This document shows positions 7,213 through 14,940 of a stretch of DNA of 36,590 nt, in pieces. The notes below the pieces were generated by a model, which worked only from the letters and a program-made list of their open reading frames with translations, ran no database searches and was not told where the DNA came from. The DNA is from an uncultured Clostridia bacterium (lineage in GTDB: Bacteria; Bacillota; Clostridia; UBA1381). The stretch spans positions 15,911 to 52,500 of the forward strand of contig CAJTUY010000010.1 in NCBI GenBank assembly GCA_910579415.1, written 5' to 3'. A program made the translations under genes and the position numbers. How positions within the stretch are numbered: the first letter of the stretch is position 1; the number at the start of each line of letters is the position of its first letter.

Positions 7213-8736
7213 TTAAATATATTTATTGATTAAATCCAGAAGCGCAGTTTTGTTTTTAGCGGCATATTCATCATAACTCATGCCCGAATCAGTAACAGAT
7301 TGAGCAAGCTCAACCATAAGCTTTGGAATATCGTCTTCAGCCACAACGCCTATATCTTCTCCGAAATGTTCATTTCCCTGATTATCTGAACCGTTTATGC
7401 TGATTGAAAAGCCGGGAAGCGGCTTTTTGTCAACCATTTTAACCTTGCCATGAAAACCTATTTTGCCAATCTGATGTGTTCCGCATGAGGACATACAGCC
7501 GCTTATGTGAATAACAGGAAGCGCATCGGACGGGAAATTATAAGGACGCAGCGTATCAAGAATATTTTTTAAAAGTCCCTGAGAATTTCTTAATCCCTGC
7601 TGACAGATTGATGCTCCTATACATGAAACTGATTGTTCAATATCTTTTTCACCGCTGTCTGCCGTTGCGTCCAGTACGGATTGTACTTCGTTACCAGAAC
7701 AGTTCAGAATATATATTGTTTCATCAGGAGATACTCTCAGTACAACAGATTCCATATCCTTTATTGCATTATAAATGCACTTAACCGACTGCGGATGTAT
7801 ATTACCACCTATCGGATGGAATTTAACGGTATAAAGACCACGCTGTTTTTGCGGTATAACTCTTGAAGATATAAAATCTGATTCAACACCGTGCTTGGTT
7901 ATTTCCTCAGGAGTTACATCAATGTCAAGACCTCCTTCGTCCAATGCGGCTTTAACATGTTTCCGATATTCCTCTGTCAGTTTATCGCCGAGAGTATCCT
8001 GCATATAACGTGTACGCGCTCTTGAACGGTTTTCGTAATTTCCGTATTCACAGAAAAGAGAAATCATAGCTTTGATATAGTAAAGCACATTTTTCGGTTC
8101 AATTTTTTCAGCTGCTTTTACGCCCATTTTCGGATTAAGTCCCATACCGCCTGCGCAGTATACGTCAAACATACCGTCTTCACGTGCCGTGAAGCCTAAA
8201 TCACGGAAGGTGGCATGAGTGGAGTTTGCAGGTGAATTTGAAAATGCGACCTTTAATTTACGCGGCATTTTTACAATATCAATTTGTGAAATTAAATATT
8301 CCGCTGCTTTTTTAGCGTAGGGCATTACGTCAAAATATTCGCCTTTTTCGACGCCCGAAAGGGGAGAAACCATTACATTTCTCGGGAAATCACCGCCGCC
8401 TCCGAGCGTATAGAAGCCCGAATCTATGGCATCAGTCATAATATCTGTCACTTTATCAAAAGGCAGGTCATGCAGCTGTATTGTCTGACATGTTGTGCAG
8501 TGAAGGTGATTTATACCATATTTGTCGCATATGTCAATAATTGATTTTAAATGCTCCTTTGAAATTTCACCGCCGGACATTCTGAGTCTTAGCATACTTG
8601 CCTTTGCGCCGCGTTGGGCATAGCTCCCGTATTTCCCCGAAAAACTTTTATAGTCCTTTACACTAAGGTCGCCGTTTGCAAATTCGAGAGTCTTTGAACG
8701 GAAGTCATCAAGCTGTTTCTTTAATTCAGTATTCAT
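7213..8736 (-). CDS. Ferredoxin-type nitrite/sulfite reductase (siroheme, [4Fe-4S])
   Basis: A 507-residue member of the ferredoxin-dependent sulfite/nitrite reductase family. Two ferredoxin-like half-domains and two catalytic half-domains are recognisable. The siroheme-[4Fe-4S] ligands are present as C372-x5-C378 (CIGASIC) and C414-x3-C418 (CMSSC). The anion-binding basic region RGAKASMLRLRMSGG is near residues 42-56. The family reduces sulfite to sulfide or nitrite to ammonia by six electrons; sequence alone does not separate the two here. No other sulfate- or nitrate-assimilation gene lies nearby, so sulfite detoxification or assimilation is a guess. The start is supported by an AAGGAGAT ribosome site. 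It lies 35 bases behind the PP2C gene on the same strand. Confidence 0.88.
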   Translation of the reverse strand: MNTELKKQLDDFRSKTLEFANGDLSVKDYKSFSGKYGSYAQRGAKASMLRLRMSGGEISKEHLKSIIDICDKYGINHLHCTTCQTIQLHDLPFDKVTDIMTDAIDSGFYTLGGGGDFPRNVMVSPLSGVEKGEYFDVMPYAKKAAEYLISQIDIVKMPRKLKVAFSNSPANSTHATFRDLGFTAREDGMFDVYCAGGMGLNPKMGVKAAEKIEPKNVLYYIKAMISLFCEYGNYENRSRARTRYMQDTLGDKLTEEYRKHVKAALDEGGLDIDVTPEEITKHGVESDFISSRVIPQKQRGLYTVKFHPIGGNIHPQSVKCIYNAIKDMESVVLRVSPDETIYILNCSGNEVQSVLDATADSGEKDIEQSVSCIGASICQQGLRNSQGLLKNILDTLRPYNFPSDALPVIHISGCMSSCGTHQIGKIGFHGKVKMVDKKPLPGFSISINGSDNQGNEHFGEDIGVVAEDDIPKLMVELAQSVTDSGMSYDEYAAKNKTALLDLINKYI

Positions 8737-8771
8737 ATCTTAATCTCCTTTGTATATAGCTTTCCACAAAT

Positions 8772-9491
8772 TTAATTTATAATAACAGCAATTGCGCTGT
8801 AATTATCATTTTTATCCGTTTCATTTTCATGAAGTGTGGAAAGCATTTTTCTGAGCCATTTTTTGGGTGACAGCGATGTTCTGAATGTGTTTTCAATATC
8901 GTTTTCAGTTACATATTCCCAAAAACCGTCAGAGCATAGTAAAAATGCATCGCCCTTGCTGAGTTCGATTATATCAGAGATTTCGGGAGAAAATCCATAT
9001 ATGTCGTTTATACAGCGTGTAAGCCTGTTTTGATTCGGACTTCTTCTGATTTCGTCATATGTGATAGAACCGCTTTCATACTCCATATAAGCAAGACTGT
9101 GGTCCTTTGTTATGGATAAAATACTTCCGTTTGTCAGATGGTAAAGACGGCTGTCGCCCGAGTGAGCATAAACTGCTTTTTCACCGTCTGTCAGAAGCAG
9201 TACGGCGGTTGATGACATGTTGTATTTATCGGAATCATTTTCACGGGTTTCACCAAGTATAAAAGCGGCCTTTTCGAGATAATTTCTTACAGAACATGCC
9301 GATAGAGCGGGGCTTTTTTTAAATTCTTCCGTGACAGTATCACAGACAAGTTTTGAAGCAATCTCGCCACACAGATGACCGCCCAAACCGTCGCACAGCA
9401 CAAAACACCATATACCTTCTGCCTGAGCAAAACTGATATGGTCCTCGTTGCTTGTTCTGCCTCCTCTGTTGGTAATGGAAGCTGCCTGCAT
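8772..9491 (-). CDS. PP2C-family serine/threonine protein phosphatase
   Basis: A 239-residue PPM/PP2C phosphatase close to the minimal bacterial PrpC/Stp size. Metal-binding and family motifs are in order: NED (15-17), CDGLGGH (33-39, with the first metal aspartate), SGDSRLY (111-117), KDHSLA (about 129-134) and SDGFWEYV (187-194) with a following END. It removes phosphate from Ser/Thr residues in a Mn/Mg-dependent way. In many Firmicutes this gene sits beside a PASTA kinase and rsgA; here the neighbours are instead a CYTH-domain gene upstream and a siroheme reductase downstream, so the cognate kinase must be elsewhere. The GGGCGG-like ribosome site before the ATG is modest. Confidence 0.9.
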   Translation of the reverse strand: MQAASITNRGGRTSNEDHISFAQAEGIWCFVLCDGLGGHLCGEIASKLVCDTVTEEFKKSPALSACSVRNYLEKAAFILGETRENDSDKYNMSSTAVLLLTDGEKAVYAHSGDSRLYHLTNGSILSITKDHSLAYMEYESGSITYDEIRRSPNQNRLTRCINDIYGFSPEISDIIELSKGDAFLLCSDGFWEYVTENDIENTFRTSLSPKKWLRKMLSTLHENETDKNDNYSAIAVIIN

Positions 9492-9505
9492 AAATTCACC
9501 GCCCT

Positions 9506-10057
9506 TTAGTTTTTATTCTTTTCGTATTCAGCAAGAAAGCGCGCAAACTTTCCTACACAGCTTTTATTAAATGCAACACCTAGTGAAGTTAGCTTCATAA
9601 GCAGGTCCGCGCTCATTTTATCCTCATATTCCAGCTCAACTTCATAATCGACTGTGTCAAAATATTCGGTCTTATCAAGACATAATTCACTGTTGTCGTG
9701 TTTAAGAGTATGGCGGCGCGTATGAGCCGAACCCATTCTGTGTAAAGTTCCGACATCAAACCCCGCTGCTTTTTTTGCGGTTTCTTTGTCAAGTGTTTCG
9801 GGTATGCTGTCTATGGGTAATTCCGTTTCATCGCATATCTGAAGCGCACTGTCTTTGTTCCTGTGATGTTTAACCTGTATTTTAGCGGTATCTCCTATTG
9901 CACGTATACGGAAGGTTATATGCTGATTTGAAAGTATTCCGTTTTCATCTGTATAATAATGGTTGGTCTGTTCCGTTACAGAATCCCAGTTAAATGCTTT
10001 TAAAACTTTGTTATAGGTGCTTTCATCTATGATGCTTTTAATTTCTGTTTCCCTCAT
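9506..10057 (-). CDS. CYTH domain protein (triphosphate tunnel metalloenzyme)
   Basis: A 183-residue CYTH-fold protein. The signature ExExK is present at the N-terminus as E3-x-E5-x-K7, followed by alternating basic and acidic strands (FRIRAIGD, KIQVKHHR, CLDKTEYFDTVDYEVELEYE) expected for the eight-stranded tunnel that binds triphosphate and two metal ions. Family members hydrolyse inorganic triphosphate or thiamine triphosphate, or make cyclic AMP. The compact clostridial form is most often a triphosphatase, but the substrate cannot be fixed. Its start overlaps the stop of the preceding small gene by four bases (ATGA), so translation is probably coupled. Confidence 0.86.
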   Translation of the reverse strand: MRETEIKSIIDESTYNKVLKAFNWDSVTEQTNHYYTDENGILSNQHITFRIRAIGDTAKIQVKHHRNKDSALQICDETELPIDSIPETLDKETAKKAAGFDVGTLHRMGSAHTRRHTLKHDNSELCLDKTEYFDTVDYEVELEYEDKMSADLLMKLTSLGVAFNKSCVGKFARFLAEYEKNKN

Positions 10058-10227
10058 ATGAATTGATTTCGCTCCTTCTGATATTTATATCCTATTGCGG
10101 CTAATTTAGTTTCTATTTCTGACTTATCAAGTTCCAAATCATCACACAACTCATCAAAACTGCCGTAAAAATCACGCAGCTTGGAATTTAATACGCCGAG
10201 TAAAATTATAGGGTCGTCAGGTAACAT
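10054..10227 (-). CDS. DUF4250 small protein (57 aa)
   Basis: A short gene encoding 57 residues. It begins MLPDDPIILLGVLNSKLRD, continues with YGSFDELCDDLELD and ends in IGYKYQKERNQF. This matches the DUF4250 pattern as I know it: an NDP-like opening, a stretch resembling LLxxxNxKLRDxY, DELCxDL, and a closing GYxYxxxxNQF. A good AAGGAGA ribosome site precedes the ATG, and the stop overlaps the CYTH start as ATGA. Function is unknown. The predicted content is two helices with an HTH-like feel (SFDELCDDLELDKSEIETKL), but DNA binding is not shown. It is the first gene of the minus-strand run. Confidence 0.85.
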   Translation of the reverse strand: MLPDDPIILLGVLNSKLRDFYGSFDELCDDLELDKSEIETKLAAIGYKYQKERNQFI

Positions 10228-10255
10228 TTTATTTCTCCTTTTTATTTATAATTAT

Positions 10256-10284
10256 ATTTTACCACATTCAGGGAAAAAAGTAAA
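10256..10284 (-). promoter_or_regulatory. Probable promoter of the DUF4250-CYTH-PP2C cluster
   Basis: Read on the minus strand: TTTACT (10284-10279), 17 bases, TAAAAT (10261-10256), about 30 bases before the DUF4250 start. The match is moderate. It lies next to the divergent bioY operator. Confidence 0.5.
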
Positions 10285-10292
10285 TAGCCTAA

Positions 10293-10326
10293 TTGTAAAC
10301 CTAATTTTAAAAATAATGGTTGACAA
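10293..10326 (+). promoter_or_regulatory. BirA (biotin repressor) operator
   Basis: An inverted repeat TTGTAAACC (10293-10301), 16 bases, GGTTGACAA (10318-10326), with 8 of 9 symmetric positions. It fits the Firmicute BirA box (TTGTTAACC-like half-sites about 15 bases apart). The right half-site overlaps the -35 box of the bioY promoter, so BirA bound to biotinyl-AMP would block RNA polymerase. Confidence 0.82.
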
Positions 10327-10348
10327 ACAATCTCTTTTGTATTAAAAT
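10320..10348 (+). promoter_or_regulatory. bioY promoter
   Basis: A perfect TTGACA (10320-10325), a 17-base spacer and TAAAAT (10343-10348). The -35 box is embedded in the BirA operator. Confidence 0.85.
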
Positions 10349-10380
10349 GATTAAGAAATATTTAATTGGAGGACGATTTG

Positions 10381-10923
10381 ATGAAAACAAAAACAATAGT
10401 ATTATGTGCGCTTTTTGCAGCGCTGGTATGCGTATTCTCTGTAATTACAATTCCTACGGGGATTATTCCGGTTACGCTCGGATTTTTCGGTATTATGCTT
10501 ACCGCTGTGGTTTTAGGCGCAAAAAAAGGAGTTATTTCGGTAGTGGTATTTATACTTCTGGGAGCTGTGGGACTTCCGGTGTTTTCGGGGTTCAAGGGTG
10601 GAGTACAGGTGCTTTTCGGACCTACCGGCGGTTACATATGGGGATATATACCTATGACAGCAATTATTGGTCTTATTGCTTCAAAGCTTCCCGAAAATAA
10701 ATGGAGAGCAGTTTTAAAAATGTTTCTGAGCTGTATCGCAGGTATAGTTGTTTGCTACGCGCTTGGAACTGTTCAGTTTATGGCAGTACAGAAAATGGGA
10801 CTTGCAAAATCGCTGGCGGCATGTGTAATTCCGTTTATTCCGTTTGATTTGGCAAAGGCGGCGCTTGCCTCTTATGTCGGATATACAGCTCGTAATGCGC
10901 TCAGAAGATTTTATGCGAAATAA
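10381..10923 (+). CDS. bioY: Biotin ECF transporter S component BioY
   Basis: A 180-residue hydrophobic protein with six probable membrane helices. It has BioY landmarks: an early ALFAALVCVFSVITIP, the loop VTLGFFGIMLTAVVLGAKKG, GLPVFSGFKGGVQVLFGPTGGYIWGY (about 62-87, the conserved biotin-binding G-rich loop) and a C-terminal FIPFDLAKAALAS. The ATG at 10381 was chosen because the GGAGG ribosome site (10368-10372) lies eight bases before it; an upstream in-frame codon would lie inside that site. BioY binds biotin and works with the shared EcfAT module, encoded elsewhere. The BirA operator in front supports the assignment. No biotin synthesis genes are nearby, so the cell may rely on uptake. 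Confidence 0.93.
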   Translation: MKTKTIVLCALFAALVCVFSVITIPTGIIPVTLGFFGIMLTAVVLGAKKGVISVVVFILLGAVGLPVFSGFKGGVQVLFGPTGGYIWGYIPMTAIIGLIASKLPENKWRAVLKMFLSCIAGIVVCYALGTVQFMAVQKMGLAKSLAACVIPFIPFDLAKAALASYVGYTARNALRRFYAK

Positions 10924-10942
10924 TTTTATTTAACAGAAAAAC

Positions 10943-10977
10943 AAAAACGGACAGAGAAAATTCTGTCCGTTTGTTTT
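10943..10977. terminator. Bidirectional terminator between bioY and typA
   Basis: A 10-bp stem AACGGACAGA / TCTGTCCGTT (10946-10955, 10962-10971) flanked by A-rich and T-rich runs. It can serve both convergent genes and touches the typA stop codon. Confidence 0.82.
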
Positions 10978-12802
10978 ATTTGTTTCTGCTTACTGCCTTT
11001 GCGCGAAGACTTGTATTTAAAATCTTTTTTCTCATTCTCAGATTTTCGGGAGTTACTTCCAACAATTCGTCATCTGCTATAAAGTCAAGACATTGTTCAA
11101 GGCTCATATCACGCGGCGGAACAAGCTTTAAAGCGTCGTCAGAACCCGAAGCGCGTGTATTTGTAGCATGCTTTTTCTTACATACGTTTACAACTACGTC
11201 TTCAAGCCTTGCATTTTCGCCTACAATCATACCTTCGTAAACCTTAACTCCTGCGCCTACAAACAGAGTTCCTCTTTCCTGCGCATTGTAAAGACCGTAA
11301 GTAATGGTTGTTCCGTCCTCCCACGCGATAAGCGTACCGCGCGTTCTGCCTGTGAAATCGCCCTTGTACGGTTCATATTTTTCAAGGATACTGTTTATAA
11401 TTCCCGTACCCTTTGTAGCGGTCAGAAGCTCGCTACGGTAACCGATAAGTCCGCGTGACGGGATAAGAAATTCAAGACGTGTATATCCCTGAGCGGTAGG
11501 CGCCATATTTGTCATTTCACCTTTACGCTGAATAACGCCATCCATAACTGTACCTGTATATTCGTCAGGGATATCAACGGTAAGACGCTCAATCGGTTCG
11601 CATTTAACGCCGTCTATTTCCTTGTAAATAACAACGGGATTTGACACCTGAAATTCATAACCTTCACGGCGCATATTTTCTATAAGTACCGATAAATGCA
11701 GCTCGCCTCGTCCCGATACGATAAAGCTTTCTGTGGTATCGGTTTCTTCAACTCTCAGACTTACATTAGAATCCAGTTCTCTAAAAAGTCTGTCCCTGAG
11801 ATGACGCGAGGTTACAAATTTACCGTCCTGACCTGCAAACGGACTGTCGTTTACGCTGAAGGTCATTGACAGTACGGGGTCGTCAATCTTAACAAACGGA
11901 AGCGCTTCGGGAGTGTTTGTATCACATATGGTTTCGCCTATGTTTATGTCGGCAATTCCCGAAATTGCCACTACGTCGCCTGCGCCTACTTCTTCGGCAG
12001 GAACTTTTTTCAACCCCTCAAAGGTGTAAAGCTTGGTAGCCTTGCCATGCGTAATCTTGCCGTCATGACGGTATATTGAAAGAGGCATATTGACCTTTAT
12101 GCTTCCGCGCTCAATTTTTCCTACTGCAATTCTGCCCGTATATTCGTCATAGTCAATGTTTGAAACAAGCATCTGGAAAGGAGCTTCATCCTCGCACTTT
12201 GGACAGGGAATATAGTTTACAATAAGTTCAAAAAGGTCTGTCAAATCGTCCTTTGGTCTTTCCGGATTATATTCGGCAGTTGCCCAGCCGTCGCGTCCTG
12301 ACGCGTAAATAACAGGAGTGTCAAGCTGTTCCTCTGTTGCGCCCAAATCAATAAACAGGTCAAGCACTTCGTCCACTACCTCATACGGTCTTGCGTTCGG
12401 ACGGTCAACCTTGTTTACGACGATAACGGGTTTTAAGTCAAGCGCAAGCGCTTTTGACAGCACAAAACGCGTCTGCGGCATACAACCCTCAAATGCGTCA
12501 ACGAGCAGAAGTACGCCGTCAACCATTTCAAGTCCGCGTTCAACCTCGCCGCCGAAATCAGCGTGACCCGGTGTGTCTATAATATTTATTTTTACATCCT
12601 TATAATAAAGCGATGTGTTTTTTGCAAGTATGGTAATACCGCGCTCCTTTTCAAGGTCGTTGGAGTCCATAACGCGTTCGTCCACCTGCTCATTTTCACG
12701 GAAAGTACCGCTTTGCGCAAGCATTGCGTCAACAAGCGTTGTCTTTCCATGGTCAACGTGAGCTATAATTGCTATATTTCTTATGTTTTCACGATTAGTC
12801 AT
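10976..12802 (-). CDS. typA: Translational GTPase TypA/BipA
   Basis: A 608-residue ribosome-binding GTPase of the EF-G superfamily. The G domain has AHVDHGKTT near the N-terminus (G1), the RGITI switch region, DTPGHADF (G3) and NKVDRP (G4). An EF-Tu-like second domain, the EF-G-like domain with the SGRGELHLSVLIENMRREGYE stretch, and the TypA-specific C-terminal domain follow, with IPSRGLIGYRSELL near two thirds of the protein. It helps ribosome assembly and stress adaptation. The start MTNRENIRN was chosen because a GGAG ribosome site precedes it; an in-frame start 11 codons upstream has no such site. It is monocistronic, with its own promoter. Confidence 0.96.
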   Translation of the reverse strand: MTNRENIRNIAIIAHVDHGKTTLVDAMLAQSGTFRENEQVDERVMDSNDLEKERGITILAKNTSLYYKDVKINIIDTPGHADFGGEVERGLEMVDGVLLLVDAFEGCMPQTRFVLSKALALDLKPVIVVNKVDRPNARPYEVVDEVLDLFIDLGATEEQLDTPVIYASGRDGWATAEYNPERPKDDLTDLFELIVNYIPCPKCEDEAPFQMLVSNIDYDEYTGRIAVGKIERGSIKVNMPLSIYRHDGKITHGKATKLYTFEGLKKVPAEEVGAGDVVAISGIADINIGETICDTNTPEALPFVKIDDPVLSMTFSVNDSPFAGQDGKFVTSRHLRDRLFRELDSNVSLRVEETDTTESFIVSGRGELHLSVLIENMRREGYEFQVSNPVVIYKEIDGVKCEPIERLTVDIPDEYTGTVMDGVIQRKGEMTNMAPTAQGYTRLEFLIPSRGLIGYRSELLTATKGTGIINSILEKYEPYKGDFTGRTRGTLIAWEDGTTITYGLYNAQERGTLFVGAGVKVYEGMIVGENARLEDVVVNVCKKKHATNTRASGSDDALKLVPPRDMSLEQCLDFIADDELLEVTPENLRMRKKILNTSLRAKAVSRNK

Positions 12803-12838
12803 TTCAATTTCTCCTCTGTGTATTTTTCTAACCACAAT

Positions 12839-12867
12839 ATTATATACCCGTATGTCAGTTTTTACAA
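12839..12867 (-). promoter_or_regulatory. typA promoter
   Basis: On the minus strand: TTGTAA (12867-12862), a 17-base spacer and TATAAT (12844-12839), about 36 bases before the chosen typA start. Confidence 0.72.
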
Positions 12868-12907
12868 TATTTTAAGCAAAAAAACAGTATAATGTACAAA
12901 ACCACCC

Positions 12908-12936
12908 TTGCATATGGGTTGTGAAAATGTTATAAT
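12908..12936 (+). promoter_or_regulatory. argS promoter
   Basis: TTGCAT (12908-12913), 17 bases, TATAAT (12931-12936). It lies inside a longer open frame, which shows that argS must start downstream, at 12971. Confidence 0.75.
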
Positions 12937-12970
12937 AACAAGAAAGCTTTATGATGGGAGAAACAAAGTG

Positions 12971-14671
12971 ATGGATTTTAAAGAACATATTATAGAAAAA
13001 ATAATTAAGTTAACGGAACTTGAACGAACAATAGTGGAAAATGCAGTTGAAGTCCCTCCAGACGAAAAAATGGGGGATTTGGCGTTTCCGTGTTTTCCGC
13101 TGGCAAAGATAATGCATAAGGCTCCGCCTGTTATCGCGCAGGAGCTTTCTAAAAAGCTGTCGGACGACGATATGATTGATAAAGTGCAGCCTGCCGGCGG
13201 TTACCTTAATTTCTTTTTTAACCGTGAGCGGTTTATTTCTGAAACGGTCGGGGAAATTGAGAAAGCGCCGGAAAAGTGGGGTATGAGTAATGAAGGCGAG
13301 GGAAAAACTGTTTTGTGCGAATATTCATCGCCAAATATTGCAAAGCCGTTTCATATAGGACATCTGTTTTCAACAGCGGTTGGTAATTCGCTTGCGAGAA
13401 TTTATAAACAGCTTGGGTATAATGTTCAGTCGCTTAATCATCTGGGCGACTGGGGTACTCAGTTTGGTAAGCTGATAAGTGCGTATAAGCGTTGGGGTGA
13501 CAGAGAAGTAATCGAAAAAGACCCGATAAACGAGCTTTTAAAGATATATGTAAAATTCCATGACGAAGCGGAAGAACATCCCGAACTTGAGGATGAGGCG
13601 CGCGGATATTTTAAAAAGCTTGAGGATGGCGACGAGGAAATGACCGAACTATGGTCGTATTTCAGAGAAATCAGTCTTGTTGAGTACAAGCGTGTGTATG
13701 AGCTTTTAGGTGTTGAGTTTGACTCCTATAACGGTGAAGCGTTCTATTCGGATAAAATGGACGAGGTTGTAGACATACTGCGTGATAAAGGTTTGCTTGT
13801 TGAAAGCGAGGGCGCGCAGGTAGTTGACCTGTCAGAGGAGGGAATGCCGCCTTGTATTATTCTGAAATCAAACGGCGCAACCATATATGCTACGCGTGAT
13901 ATTGCCGCCGCATTATATCGTCACAGAACGTATAATTTCGATAAAAATATTTATGTTGTCGGAAATCCGCAGAAACTGCATTTCAGGCAATTTCTTACCG
14001 CTATGAAAAAAGCAGGTTGGAAATGGGCTGACGACTGTATACATGTAGGTTTCGGATTAGTGCGCTTCGGCGGTAAAAATCTGTCCACACGTCATGGCGA
14101 TGTAGTGCTTTTAGAGGACGTTTTGCGTGAGTCGATAGATAAAACACGCGAGATAATAAGGAAAAACAACTCAAATGTGGACGATATAGAGGACGCGTCA
14201 AGAAAAATAGGCATAGGCGCGATATTCTATACATTCCTGCACAGCACACGTGAAAAGGATATTGACCTTAACTGGGAAACAATTCTTGATTTTGAGGGTG
14301 AAAGCGGTCCGTACTGTCAGTACGGTTATGCGCGCGGCAGGAGTATACTTCGCAGAGCGGAGGGGATTAACTTTAAAAATGCAGACTTCTCAAAAACGGT
14401 ATCTGATGAAGAATATTCTCTTGTAAAACATCTTAATGGTTTTTATGACGCGGTTAAGATAGCGGCGGACAAAAACGAGCCGTTTTACATTAACCGTTAT
14501 GTTACAAATCTGACAAAGGCATTTAATAAGTTTTATAATACAAATCCGATTTTGAAGGACGATGTTGACGAGGAAACAAAAAAGGCGCGTCTGGCTCTTG
14601 TCAGTGTGACTACAGAGGTTATAAAAAGCGCGCTGTACCTGTTAGGTATAGAAACAGTTGAAAGTATGTAG
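12971..14671 (+). CDS. argS: Arginine--tRNA ligase
   Basis: A 566-residue class I aminoacyl-tRNA synthetase. The N-terminal Add-1 domain (about 1-110) is followed by the catalytic core with SPNIAKPFHIGHL (HIGH at 128-131), an arginine-binding region including LNHLGDWGTQFGKL (about 155-168), and a degenerate KMSKS loop KNLSTRHGD, as is usual for ArgRS. The C-terminal anticodon-binding helical domain (DALR type) ends with a conserved LLGIETVESM. The ATG at 12971 was chosen from the promoter position and a GGGAGA ribosome site; a GTG just before it is less likely. It charges tRNA-Arg. The next small gene starts 12 bases later and is probably co-transcribed. Confidence 0.96.
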   Translation: MDFKEHIIEKIIKLTELERTIVENAVEVPPDEKMGDLAFPCFPLAKIMHKAPPVIAQELSKKLSDDDMIDKVQPAGGYLNFFFNRERFISETVGEIEKAPEKWGMSNEGEGKTVLCEYSSPNIAKPFHIGHLFSTAVGNSLARIYKQLGYNVQSLNHLGDWGTQFGKLISAYKRWGDREVIEKDPINELLKIYVKFHDEAEEHPELEDEARGYFKKLEDGDEEMTELWSYFREISLVEYKRVYELLGVEFDSYNGEAFYSDKMDEVVDILRDKGLLVESEGAQVVDLSEEGMPPCIILKSNGATIYATRDIAAALYRHRTYNFDKNIYVVGNPQKLHFRQFLTAMKKAGWKWADDCIHVGFGLVRFGGKNLSTRHGDVVLLEDVLRESIDKTREIIRKNNSNVDDIEDASRKIGIGAIFYTFLHSTREKDIDLNWETILDFEGESGPYCQYGYARGRSILRRAEGINFKNADFSKTVSDEEYSLVKHLNGFYDAVKIAADKNEPFYINRYVTNLTKAFNKFYNTNPILKDDVDEETKKARLALVSVTTEVIKSALYLLGIETVESM

Positions 14672-14683
14672 TGGTGGTAAGGA

Positions 14684-14896
14684 ATGATATATTCTCAGGA
14701 TATAGATAAAAAATGTGCAGTGTGTCAGTATGCTGAAAAGCAGGGAGAAGACGAACTATATTGCGCCAAAAAAAAGCAGGCAGTCCCTTTTGACAGTGAC
14801 GCCTGCGAGAAATTCTGTTACGATATTTTAAAACGCCATACGCGGCGCAGAAAACAACTGAAAACAAATTTTAATCCCGAAGATTTCAAATTATAA
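14684..14896 (+). CDS. Cys-rich small hypothetical protein
   Basis: A 70-residue protein placed 12 bases behind argS. Five cysteines (C11, C14, C27, C41, C45) form a C-x2-C ... C ... C-x3-C pattern suggesting a zinc- or iron-sulfur-binding knuckle. A basic tail (KRHTRRRKQLK) and a closing NFNPEDFKL follow. Similar short Cys-rich proteins ending in an F-x-x-EDF motif are common conserved hypotheticals in Clostridia; their function is not known to me. The basic tail would allow nucleic-acid binding, but that is speculative. The hairpin terminator begins at its stop codon. Confidence 0.75.
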   Translation: MIYSQDIDKKCAVCQYAEKQGEDELYCAKKKQAVPFDSDACEKFCYDILKRHTRRRKQLKTNFNPEDFKL

Positions 14897-14940
14897 AATA
14901 TTACCGATTAAAGGACTTATCCTCTAATCGGTAATATTTT
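14895..14940. terminator. Bidirectional terminator between the argS operon and the histidine kinase gene
   Basis: A perfect 16-bp inverted repeat (14895-14910, 14925-14940) with a 14-base loop and A4/T5 outer ends. It covers the last bases of both convergent genes. Confidence 0.85.
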
